Of a DNA stretch of 64,000 nucleotides, positions 44,247 through 53,429 are shown piece after piece (position 1 is the stretch's first letter; the number at the start of each line of letters is the position of its first letter). The DNA is from Brevibacterium album DSM 18261 (GTDB lineage: Bacteria > Actinomycetota > Actinomycetes > Actinomycetales > Brevibacteriaceae). The stretch is taken from assembly GCF_000426445.1 (NCBI RefSeq), contig NZ_AUFJ01000009.1, positions 682,001 through 746,000 on the forward strand. Reading direction: 5' to 3'. Both the position numbers and the translations under genes were made by a program. The notes under the pieces were generated by a model. That model did no database searches. It was not told the DNA's origin and saw only the letters and a list, made by a program, of their open reading frames with translations.

Positions 44247-44310
44247 GTCTGGGAGGTTCTGACCGTGCTGGCACACTGCATGATGCCAGCACGGTCAGAA
44301 CCTCCCAGAC
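44247..44310. repeat. Intergenic inverted repeat, family 1 copy b
   Basis: Perfect 27-bp stem (44247-44273 with 44284-44310), 10-nt loop with TGCA core. Lies between convergent oleD and dctP, a natural bidirectional terminator place. Confidence 0.85.
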
Positions 44311-44359
44311 CCTGTTCAGCCGCGCGCCTCAGGCAGCCTCAGACCGCCTCGGGCCTGCC

Positions 44360-45631
44360 TCACTCCGGCCGGCGCGGCAGGTAGATCTCCTCGTACATGC
44401 GCTCGCCGAACGGACCGAAGTCGACGGGATCGCTCTCCCACGCCGCGGCGAATGCGGTGTAGTCGTCCTCGCCCTCGATGCCGCTCTCCTCCGCGAGCGC
44501 CACCCACTTCTCGTAGTTCTCCGCGAAGGACGTCGCCGCGGCCGCGCCGTCGAGGGCCTCGGAGGCCTCGACCTCCGCGCGCAGCTCGTCCACGGCGCCG
44601 TGGAAGGCCGATTCGGCATCGTCGTCGAGGCGCCGGACCTCGCCGCCGTTGTCCTCGACCATGTTCACGGACACCGCCGAGGAGCCGATCATGGCCGTGA
44701 GCCCGTCGCCCAGGAACATACCGAAGGAGTCGAAGATCGCCTGCTTGGCCGCGAGCGGCAGGCGCTCGTAGCCCGGCCCGGCCACGATCGCGGTGGGATT
44801 GCGGCCCCACGAGCCGTCCTGCGGCACGGTGACGTGCGGGGCGACCTCGAGGAAGCCGTAGTCGGAACCGATGCGCAGACCGCCCAGCGTGCAGTCGATC
44901 GTGTTCCGCTGCAGCGCCTCGTAGGCCTCCGTGAACTGCATCGACACCGGTGAGGCGTCCAGCGCCTCCACGAGCGTGAAGTCCGAGGCCGAGCCCACGC
45001 GGATCTGCCTGCCCCGGAAGTCCGCCGCCGAGGTGACCGGCTCCGTGCACATGAGGACGTTCGAGGTCTCGAAGAACATGGGTCGCAGGACCGTCACCCC
45101 CATCGCCTCGTAGTTCTCGACGACCTCGGGGGTGTCCCAGGCCGTCTCGAGGTTGGCCGCGGTCGTCGCGACCTCGGTGAGGTAGGGGCTCGTGGGCGTG
45201 GACGGGCTCAGGCTGATGAGGTCGCCGATCGCCTCGTACTTGCTGGGCGTGTAGATGGGGATCTCGACGCCGATGTCGATCCGGCCGTCGGCGACCGCCT
45301 CCGTGACCTCGTCGAACGGTGCGACGGCCTGCCCCCAGGCCATCTCGAACCTCACCTTGCCGCCCGTGAGCTCCTCCACCCGTTGGGCGAAGGCGAGCTC
45401 CGCCCGGCCGCTCCCGCTCTCCGCCGAGGCGCCGCCGCCCTGGTAGGTGAGCGTCACGGGCTCCATGTCCTCGAGTGCGGCCTGGTACTCCTCGGGGCTC
45501 GCCCCGTACTCGACACCGGTGCCCGCACCGCTCTCCCCGCCGCCGGAGGAACCCACGTTCCCCGCGCAGCCGCTCACCCCCAACGCCAGGACGAGGGCCG
45601 CACCCGCTGCGGAGACGTACTGATGCTTCAT
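44360..45631 (-). CDS. TRAP transporter solute-binding lipoprotein (DctP family), orphan
   Basis: 423-residue extracytoplasmic binding protein. Lipobox ALGVSGC at residues ~16-22 makes it a membrane lipoprotein. The mature part has family marks: QRVEELTGGKVRFEM, a substrate-contact region FRGRQIRVGSASDF and the EAYEALQRNTIDCTLGG block. No membrane subunits (DctQ/DctM) are in the window, so it is an orphan or uses a permease elsewhere. Start ATG 45631 has GGAG nine bases before. A TetR-type site (45646) sits 15 bp upstream of the ATG, placing it in the putative acyl-CoA regulon, which suggests it binds a carboxylate or fatty acid. Confidence 0.88.
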   Translation of the reverse strand: MKHQYVSAAGAALVLALGVSGCAGNVGSSGGGESGAGTGVEYGASPEEYQAALEDMEPVTLTYQGGGASAESGSGRAELAFAQRVEELTGGKVRFEMAWGQAVAPFDEVTEAVADGRIDIGVEIPIYTPSKYEAIGDLISLSPSTPTSPYLTEVATTAANLETAWDTPEVVENYEAMGVTVLRPMFFETSNVLMCTEPVTSAADFRGRQIRVGSASDFTLVEALDASPVSMQFTEAYEALQRNTIDCTLGGLRIGSDYGFLEVAPHVTVPQDGSWGRNPTAIVAGPGYERLPLAAKQAIFDSFGMFLGDGLTAMIGSSAVSVNMVEDNGGEVRRLDDDAESAFHGAVDELRAEVEASEALDGAAAATSFAENYEKWVALAEESGIEGEDDYTAFAAAWESDPVDFGPFGERMYEEIYLPRRPE

Positions 45632-45645
45632 CGCGATGCTCTCCC

Positions 45646-45661
45646 TTGAACGAACGATCAG
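45646..45661. promoter_or_regulatory. TetR-type operator candidate, site D
   Basis: TTGAACGAACGATCAG, 15 bp before the dctP ATG, next to its ribosome-binding site. AACGA, CG, T and AG positions match sites A, B, C and E. Confidence 0.58.
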
Positions 45662-45714
45662 CAAAACGCTGTGTTCTCACATTACCCAGGCGCGGCGGGT
45701 CCCAACACCCGCAC

Positions 45715-45774
45715 CGGGGAGTTTTTGACGGTGCGGGCACCATGCAGGGTGCCCGCACCGTCAAAAACTCCCCG
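45715..45774. repeat. Intergenic inverted repeat, family 1 copy c
   Basis: Perfect 27-bp stem (45715-45741 with 45748-45774) and six-base loop ATGCAG, between the dctP start and the stop of the leftward acyl-CoA ligase. Shares the GTGCGGGCA-TGCA-TGCC centre with 11223 and 44247. Placed to end the ligase transcript. Confidence 0.85.
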
Positions 45775-45782
45775 AAGACGGC

Positions 45783-47318
45783 TCAGCCCCCGAACTCCTC
45801 GCGGAGGAGGTGCTTCTGGAGCTTGCCCGAGGCGTTCCGCGGCAGCTCGGCCATGACCTCCAGCCGGGTGGGGAGCTTGAACGAGGCGAGCCGGCCGGAG
45901 AGGAAGTCGCGCAGCTCCTCGAGCGTGGGAGGATCGGCCGGGTCCGCGGGGGCCACGATCGCCAGGGGCGTCTCCACCCAGGTGGGATGGGGCACGCCCA
46001 CCACGCTCGCATCGGCGACCTTGGGATGCGCCGCGACCGCGTGCTCGACCTCGACCGAGGAGATGTTCTCGCCGCCGGAGATGATGATGTCCTTGGCCCG
46101 GTCGACCACGTAGACGAAGCCGTCCTCGTCCTGCCGCACGAGATCGCCGGAGTGGAACCAGCCGTCGAACGTCGCCTCATCGGTCCGCTCCGGCTTGTTC
46201 CAGTAGCCGGCCATGAGTCCGGGACCCCGATAGACGATCTCGCCCGTCTCCCCTGGCGCCACATCCCGCCCTTCCGGGTCGACGATCCGCGCCGAGACCA
46301 TGCTCACGGGCCGGCCCACCGAGCCCATCTTCGTGAGCGACTCCTCCCCCGTGATCACGGTGGTTGTGGGCGACATCTCCGTCTGCCCCAGACCGGCGCT
46401 GATGACGGCCTCGGGGAACGTGTCCGCCATGAGCTGCAGCGTCTCCCGGGTCGCCGGGGAGGCGCCCCACGACAGCGTCTTCAGGCCCAGCCTCCGCTCG
46501 CGGATCCCCGGCTGCGAGCAGAACGCCTGCCACAGGGTGGGCACGAGGAACATGCTCGTCACGGCCTCGGCCTCGACCATGTCCGTGAGCGCGGCCATGT
46601 TCGTGAGCACCCGCGGCGGGGCGATGACGGCCTTCACGGCGTTGAAGAACGCCGTCACCATGCCGGAGAGCGCCACGATGTGGAACAGCGGCACCACGAT
46701 CATCGCGGTGTCCTCGGCGGACCCGGCCGGTCCCATGCGGCTGGTCGTGATGACCTGGCTCAGCACATTGAGGTGGGTGAGCATGGCGCCCTTAGGCGCG
46801 GAGGTGGTCCCGGAGGTGTAGACGATGAACGCCGTCTCCGTCTCCGCGACGTCGAGGGGATCGGACGCCGCGCCCGAGGCGGCGCTCGCCTCGAACTCGT
46901 CCCCGAACCGCATCACGGGCACCTCCCGGGCGGTCGTGGCATCGGCCAGCCGGGCCGCGCCCATCTCGTCCGCGAAGCCGAACACGGCCCCGGAGTCCTC
47001 GATGAGGTAGTCGAGTTCGGCGCCCACCGAGCGGATGTTGAGCGGTACCGCGATGGCGCCGGCGGTGTTGATCGCGGCGAGCGCGACGACGTACTGGACG
47101 CTGTTGAGCGAGAGCACGAACACGCGGTCGCCCGGTGCGACACCCCGCCGCTGCAGCTCCGCCGCGATCGCGCGCACCTGGTCGCGCACCTGCGACCAGG
47201 TCAGGCGCCGGTCGGTGCCGACGAGGGCCTCGACGTCGCCCCGGTCCGTCGCATGCATCTCCAGGAGGTTCATCCAGTGCATGCGCCGGCTGGCCGCGAG
47301 CTGTTCCTGAGGTGTCAT
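45783..47318 (-). CDS. Acyl-CoA ligase (AMP-dependent), long/medium-chain type
   Basis: 511-residue ANL-superfamily ligase that activates an organic or fatty acid with ATP and CoA. AMP-binding block FIVYTSGTTSAPKGAMLTH, AGLGQTEMSPT, GWFHSGDLVRQDEDG and the C-terminal ELPRNASGKLQKHLLR (catalytic Lys) are intact. Start ATG 47318 with AAGGAG five bases before; further in-frame upstream codons lack a site. Divergent from prpE across a 149-bp gap that contains TetR-type site E. Confidence 0.93.
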   Translation of the reverse strand: MTPQEQLAASRRMHWMNLLEMHATDRGDVEALVGTDRRLTWSQVRDQVRAIAAELQRRGVAPGDRVFVLSLNSVQYVVALAAINTAGAIAVPLNIRSVGAELDYLIEDSGAVFGFADEMGAARLADATTAREVPVMRFGDEFEASAASGAASDPLDVAETETAFIVYTSGTTSAPKGAMLTHLNVLSQVITTSRMGPAGSAEDTAMIVVPLFHIVALSGMVTAFFNAVKAVIAPPRVLTNMAALTDMVEAEAVTSMFLVPTLWQAFCSQPGIRERRLGLKTLSWGASPATRETLQLMADTFPEAVISAGLGQTEMSPTTTVITGEESLTKMGSVGRPVSMVSARIVDPEGRDVAPGETGEIVYRGPGLMAGYWNKPERTDEATFDGWFHSGDLVRQDEDGFVYVVDRAKDIIISGGENISSVEVEHAVAAHPKVADASVVGVPHPTWVETPLAIVAPADPADPPTLEELRDFLSGRLASFKLPTRLEVMAELPRNASGKLQKHLLREEFGG

Positions 47319-47378
47319 GGGGTCTCCTTGGTCTTCATCGACAGGGCGCACCTCGGCGAGGAGGCGGAATCCCCTCAT

Positions 47379-47394
47379 ATTAACGAACGCTCAG
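47379..47394. promoter_or_regulatory. TetR-type operator candidate, site E
   Basis: ATTAACGAACGCTCAG lies in the 149-bp gap between the divergent acyl-CoA ligase (47318) and propionyl-CoA synthetase (47468). Shares AACGA, CG, T, AG with the other four sites. Placement between two CoA ligases supports an acyl-CoA-responsive regulator. Confidence 0.6.
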
Positions 47395-47455
47395 TAGCCC
47401 TTCGGCTGACCGGAAGCGAGCCCGACCCCCGCCCCGCACACCTCCGCACAGCACC

Positions 47456-47461
47456 TACAGT
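47456..47461 (+). promoter_or_regulatory. -10 box of leaderless prpE transcript
   Basis: TACAGT ends six bases before ATG 47468 and there is no ribosome-binding site, pointing to a leaderless mRNA. Confidence 0.5.
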
Positions 47462-47467
47462 GGTGCT

Positions 47468-49381
<1,914 letters not shown>

Positions 49382-49486
49382 CCGTCGCTCGCTGAGACGC
49401 ATCGGTGCGCGCCGGGCAGCCGCACGCTGAGGAGGCCCTCAGCTCCCCCTTGTAGCGTGAGCCGCCCGACCGCACAGGAGCGACAC

Positions 49487-50161
49487 ATGACGACAGCAGA
49501 TGCAGCAGCCCCGGCAGACCCCCTCTCCGGCGACGAGGCCGCGTCCGGCTTCGCCGCCCGCGTGAGGACGGAGACGCAGGAGGCCCACGACTCCGCCGAG
49601 CACTCCGCCTTCATGGACGACCTGCTGGCGGGCCGTCTCGATGCGCAGGCCTACACCGCCCTCCTGGGGCAGTACCTCCACCTGTACAGGGTCCTCGAGG
49701 CAGTGGAGTCCCGCTTCGAGTCCGCACCGGAGCTCGCCGCCGTGCTCGATCCGCGCCTCCACCGGGCCGCAGCGCTGGAGCAGGACCTCGCCGCGCTGAC
49801 GGACGGCGCCCCCGTCACGCCGCCCACCCCGGAGACCGCCGAGTACATGGCCCGGCTCAGCGATCTGCAGCCCGAGGAGCCGGAGCGGTTCTTCGCCCAC
49901 CACTACCTGCGCTACCTGGGCGATCTCTCCGGCGGCCAGGTGATCGGGCGACTCGCCGTCCGCCACTACGGCATCCCGGAGACCGCGCTGCGCACGTGGC
50001 GGTTCGAGGGGATCGAGAGGCTCAAGCCGTACAAGGACGCCTACCGGCAGGCCCTGGACTCCGCCCCGCTGAGCGCACGGCAGCAGGACGCCTTCATCGC
50101 CGAGGCCTCGGCCGGCTTCACGCTCGCCCGCGACCTCTTCGAGGGGCTCCGGCAGGAGTGA
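49487..50161 (+). CDS. hmuO: Heme oxygenase (biliverdin-producing, HmuO-like)
   Basis: 224-residue heme oxygenase that opens heme to biliverdin, CO and iron. The proximal His34 lies in QEAHDSAEHSAFMDDLLAGR, very like Corynebacterium HmuO; distal-helix glycines are in HHYLRYLGDLSGGQVIGRL, and the FEGIERLKPYKDAYR block matches. Start ATG 49487 with CAGGAGCGACAC upstream. No heme uptake genes are near. Confidence 0.96.
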   Translation: MTTADAAAPADPLSGDEAASGFAARVRTETQEAHDSAEHSAFMDDLLAGRLDAQAYTALLGQYLHLYRVLEAVESRFESAPELAAVLDPRLHRAAALEQDLAALTDGAPVTPPTPETAEYMARLSDLQPEEPERFFAHHYLRYLGDLSGGQVIGRLAVRHYGIPETALRTWRFEGIERLKPYKDAYRQALDSAPLSARQQDAFIAEASAGFTLARDLFEGLRQE

Positions 50162-50213
50162 GGCCCGGTGTTGCGGCAGGACCGCGCATACGCCGGTCGC
50201 GCCGGAGCCCCGC

Positions 50214-50498
50214 TCAGCTGCGCCCCGGCTCTCCCGGCTCCCCGCCCTCGGCACCGGGCTCGCGCTGAGCACCGGTTCCGGCCTCGTCGTCCTCATCGGG
50301 ATGCACCCGGGTGCCCGGAGTGCGATCCGGACTCGGCGACATCTGCTCCCAGATGATGAGGATGCCCACACAGACGAGCCCGCCCACCGCGCCGCGGGAC
50401 AGGCTGCCCCAGGGGCGGGGCCAGTCGCCGAACCCCGTCGTCACGCTCAGCAGGAAGAGAACGACGACGGCGGAGGCGATCGCGACGATGTAGCGCAT
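50214..50498 (-). CDS. Small two-helix membrane protein, unknown
   Basis: 94 residues: MRYIVAIASAVVVLFLLSV is helix 1, GAVGGLVCVGILIIWEQM helix 2, and the C-terminal ~40 residues are acidic and Pro/Gly-rich (disordered). It converges with heme oxygenase and is divergent from the peptidoglycan-lyase-like gene. No family was recognised, and no strong ribosome site is visible, so this could be leaderless or over-predicted. Confidence 0.55.
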   Translation of the reverse strand: MRYIVAIASAVVVLFLLSVTTGFGDWPRPWGSLSRGAVGGLVCVGILIIWEQMSPSPDRTPGTRVHPDEDDEAGTGAQREPGAEGGEPGEPGRS

Positions 50499-50503
50499 GC
50501 CCC

Positions 50504-50538
50504 GATCCTGCCAGCAGAGCCGTGATCCTGCCAGCAGA
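50504..50538. repeat. 20-bp tandem duplication and nearby 15-bp direct repeats
   Basis: GATCCTGCCAGCAGA occurs at 50504 and 50524 (20-bp spacing). A second pair, GGGCGGCGCGCCCTG, occurs at 50550 and 50612. All are in the 260-bp divergent gap 50499-50758, which otherwise holds only promoter-like sequence. Confidence 0.7.
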
Positions 50539-50639
50539 CGCAGGGCCTCGGGCGGCGCGCCCTGCCGCCCCGGACAGGGCGCACCGCGGACGGAATGCAC
50601 TCCCAGACAACGGGCGGCGCGCCCTGGTCTCGGAAACAT

Positions 50640-50655
50640 CACGATCGTGTAACAT
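50640..50655 (+). promoter_or_regulatory. Palindrome CACGATCGTG overlapping TAACAT box
   Basis: Ten-base perfect palindrome 50640-50649 followed directly by TAACAT (50650-50655), a -10-like hexamer, about 100 bp before the gene at 50759. Looks like an operator next to a promoter. Confidence 0.5.
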
Positions 50656-50758
50656 GCCGGATGCACCACCGGGAACGCCGCGCTGCGAACACCCTGCAGA
50701 GCAGCCCCGCCGCGGGAACACCCGCCGCAGAACACCCTGCCGAGAGGAGGCCGGACCG

Positions 50759-51529
50759 ATGTCCCTGCTCACCGAACCCGCCGGGCGCGCCCGCGACACC
50801 GCCGCGCAGTCATCGGCACTCCCCGCCCTCACCGGGCCCGCCTCCGAGAGCGATGGCCGGCCCCCCGGTGCGCGGTCACCCGAGGCGCGCCGCCGCACGC
50901 AGCGCCGGCGCTCCCTGGTCGCCGCGCTCCTCGCCCTCGCCCTGCTGGCCGGCTGGGTGCTCCTCGGACAGTTCTCGCCGGCCTCGGTGCGCGATGCGCA
51001 GACCATGACCACCTCCCAGCTCTCCGCCGGCCAGCGCTACATCGCCACGGAGGTGGCCGTGCTCGCACAGGACGAGCTGGAGGCCGCCGGCCTGCCCGCC
51101 GAGGACGTGGAGCGCGGACAGACGATCACGCTCATGACGGTTCTGCAGGAGAGCTCCCTGCGCAATCTGCGCCACGGCGACGCCGATTCCCTCGGGCTGT
51201 TCCAGCAGCGGCCGTCGATGGGCTGGGGCAGCGACGAGCAGGTGCGCGACCCCCGCTGGGCCGTCTCCGCGTTCCTGGGCACCAACGACGACGTGGAGAA
51301 CCCCGGCCTGCTCGACGTCGACGGCTGGCAGACGATGGATCCCAACGACGCGGCGCAGACCGTCCAGCGCTCCAACCACCCGGAGCAGTACGGCCGCTGG
51401 GAGCCCCTGGCCTCCTCGCTCCGCGCCGAGGCCGCGTCCGGCTACTCCTCGCACCGGGCCGAGGCGGAGCGCACCGCTGCGCACGGGAACGGCCAGCGCA
51501 CCGAGGCGGAGCGGACGACGGGGCCCTGA
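50759..51529 (+). CDS. Membrane-anchored lytic-transglycosylase-like protein
   Basis: 256 residues. After a ~50-residue Arg/Pro/Ala-rich cytoplasmic part, a single helix (SLVAALLALALLAGWVLLGQ) anchors an outside domain. TLMTVLQESSLRNL with a candidate catalytic Glu near 131, GDADSLGLFQQRPSMGWG and DPRWAVSAFLG match actinobacterial SLT-like or phage-tail-lysozyme-like domains. Would trim peptidoglycan. C-terminal 30 residues are charged and repetitive. ATG 50759 with AGAGGAGG. Confidence 0.82.
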   Translation: MSLLTEPAGRARDTAAQSSALPALTGPASESDGRPPGARSPEARRRTQRRRSLVAALLALALLAGWVLLGQFSPASVRDAQTMTTSQLSAGQRYIATEVAVLAQDELEAAGLPAEDVERGQTITLMTVLQESSLRNLRHGDADSLGLFQQRPSMGWGSDEQVRDPRWAVSAFLGTNDDVENPGLLDVDGWQTMDPNDAAQTVQRSNHPEQYGRWEPLASSLRAEAASGYSSHRAEAERTAAHGNGQRTEAERTTGP

Positions 51530-51544
51530 GCGAGCCTCGGGCAC

Positions 51545-51550
51545 TACCAT
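51545..51550 (+). promoter_or_regulatory. -10 box of leaderless arsR-type transcript
   Basis: TACCAT ends seven bases before ATG 51558; no ribosome-binding site, so the mRNA is probably leaderless. Confidence 0.5.
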
Positions 51551-51557
51551 TCGGAAC

Positions 51558-51950
51558 ATGAGCCAGCAGCCGCAGACCCCCGGAACGGACCCCACGCACA
51601 CCCCCACGCCCCTCGAGGTCTGCGATCCGGACATCGGCCAGCCGCCCGCGCCCGCCTATTCGGCCGAGACCCTCGACCGGACCGCCGAGGTGTTCCGCGC
51701 CCTGGCCGCGGCCTCCCGCCTGCGCATCCTGCTGGTCCTCACGCGCGGCGAGGCGAGCGTCTCCGGCATCGTCGAGGAGACGGGACTGTCCCAGCCGCTC
51801 GTCTCCCAGCACCTCAAGCTGCTGCGCAGCCTCCACCTCGTGGACGTGCGGCGGATGGGGCGCGAGGCGATCTACTCCTTCAAGGACGACCACGTCTCCC
51901 ATATCCTCCTCGACGCACTCGAGCACAGTGTGGAGCACGAGGGGGAATGA
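51558..51950 (+). CDS. ArsR/SmtB-family metal sensor repressor
   Basis: 130-residue winged-helix repressor. AEVFRALAAASRLRILLVL, SVSGIVEETGLSQPLVSQHLKLLRSL and a wing (VDVRRMGREAIYSFKDDH) are standard. The last helix DDHVSHILLDALEHSVEH keeps the D-x-H and the first later His of the zinc sensor CzrA/SmtB alpha-5 site, but the final ligand position is Glu, with His one residue later. An N-terminal EVCDPD adds a possible Cys ligand. It is alone, with no transporter next to it; its target is elsewhere or itself. Confidence 0.9.
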   Translation: MSQQPQTPGTDPTHTPTPLEVCDPDIGQPPAPAYSAETLDRTAEVFRALAAASRLRILLVLTRGEASVSGIVEETGLSQPLVSQHLKLLRSLHLVDVRRMGREAIYSFKDDHVSHILLDALEHSVEHEGE

Positions 51951-51980
51951 CCCCGGCGGCCGAGGCCGGCTCAGGCCCGC

Positions 51981-53264
51981 TCAGGCCGCCAGGGAGACCT
52001 GGAAGCGGCGGATGCGGGCGAGCGCCTCGGCGATGTTCTCCGGGCCTGCGGCCAGCGACAGGCGCACGTACTCGGCCCCGCCCTGCGGGTCGAAGTCGAG
52101 CCCCGGGGCGAGCGCGACGCCCTCGGACTCGAGCAGGGCGGCGCACCACTCGGTCGCATCGGCGAAGGGGCCCAGCACCTCGGAGATGCGGAAGAACATG
52201 TAGAAGGCGCCGTCGGCCGGTGCCATGTCACTCCAGCCCAGGCCCTCCACGGCGTCGAGCACGAGCGCGCGGGCCCGTGCGAAGCCCTCGACCGCGGCAT
52301 CGCACTCGGCGTAGGAGGCATCGGTGAACGCCTCGACGCAGGCGTGCTGCGCGGGCACGGGCGGGCACAGCGCGAGGTTGCCGGCGATCGCATCGCAGGG
52401 CCGCACGAGGTCCTCGGGCAGGATCGCCCAGCCCAGGCGCCAGCCGGTCATGCCCCAGTACTTGGAGAAGGAGGAGATGACGACGGCGTCCTGCGAGCAC
52501 TCCAGTGCGGTGGTGCCGCGCGTGGGGCCGAAGGTGACGCCGTGGTAGATCTCGTCGGAGATGAGCCGCACGCCGTTGGCCCGGCACCACTCGGCGAGGG
52601 CGGCGAGCTCGGCGCGCTCGATCATGGTGCCGGTGGGGTTGGCCGGGGAGGCCAGCATGAGCCCCTTGAGCGGCGCCTCGCGGTGCGCGGCCTCGAGCAT
52701 CTCGACGGTGGGCTGGAAGCGGACCTCGGGGCCGCAGGCCAGCTCGACGACCTCGACGTCCTGGGCGCGCAGGATGTTCGAGTAGGCCGGGTAGCCGGGG
52801 CTCGCGAGCGCCACGCGGTCGCCTGCGTCGAAGCTCGCGAGGAAGACCATGTCGAAGGCCCCGGACGAACCTCCCGTGACGGCGATCCGCGACACCGGCA
52901 CCTCCACGCCGTACCAGCGGCGGTAGTGGGCGGCGATGCGCTCGCGCAGGCCCACGATGCCGAAGACCTCGGAGTACCCCAGGTCCGTGCCGTCGAGGAC
53001 GACCTCGGCGGCACGGCGGCGCACATCGGCAGGCGCGCCCTGCTGCGGTTCGCCCACGCACAGGGAGATGACGTCACGGCCCTGAGCGCGCAGCTCGAAC
53101 ACGCGGTTGAGGATGCTCATGACCTCGAAGGGGCGCACGCGCGAGGAGCGGCGCGAGACGGTGAGCGGGGCGGCGAGCACGGAGTCGGCACTGCCGGGGG
53201 CGGTTCCGGGAGCAGCGGTTCCGGCAGCGGCACCGCCCATCCCACGAGAGTCGTCGTTGAACAT
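51981..53264 (-). CDS. Class I/II PLP aminotransferase
   Basis: 427-residue fold-type I aminotransferase. Features: GEPQQGAPADVR near the start, SPANPTGTMI, ISDEIYHGVTFGP and the PLP-lysine block SSFSKYWGMTGWRLGW (Lys ~265). Ends in a substrate-binding VRLSLAAGPENIAEAL. Its N-terminal ~25 residues are Ala/Gly-rich. Close to aspartate/aromatic aminotransferase subfamily I; the substrate cannot be fixed. It converges with the ArsR gene. Confidence 0.93.
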   Translation of the reverse strand: MFNDDSRGMGGAAAGTAAPGTAPGSADSVLAAPLTVSRRSSRVRPFEVMSILNRVFELRAQGRDVISLCVGEPQQGAPADVRRRAAEVVLDGTDLGYSEVFGIVGLRERIAAHYRRWYGVEVPVSRIAVTGGSSGAFDMVFLASFDAGDRVALASPGYPAYSNILRAQDVEVVELACGPEVRFQPTVEMLEAAHREAPLKGLMLASPANPTGTMIERAELAALAEWCRANGVRLISDEIYHGVTFGPTRGTTALECSQDAVVISSFSKYWGMTGWRLGWAILPEDLVRPCDAIAGNLALCPPVPAQHACVEAFTDASYAECDAAVEGFARARALVLDAVEGLGWSDMAPADGAFYMFFRISEVLGPFADATEWCAALLESEGVALAPGLDFDPQGGAEYVRLSLAAGPENIAEALARIRRFQVSLAA

Positions 53265-53345
53265 GCCCCCACTCTAACGGCGCATCCGGGGCCGGGCCCC
53301 AGCCCCGCCGACCCACCGACCGCCTCCTTCACCCCCCCCATCCGT

Positions 53346-53402
53346 CGAGTGAGCACTTCCTGTCGGATTCAGCGTCTCGAACCGATAGGAAGTGCTCACT
53401 CG
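53346..53402. repeat. Intergenic inverted repeat, family 2 copy c
   Basis: 21-bp stem (53346-53366 with 53382-53402) with one G-T position and 15-nt loop, between the aminotransferase start and the GCS2 gene stop. A separate right-arm copy (CGACAGGAACCGCTCACCCG, 53417-53436) overlaps the GCS2 stop codon. Confidence 0.8.
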
Positions 53403-53429
53403 AGAGATACGGGCGGCGACAGGAACCGC

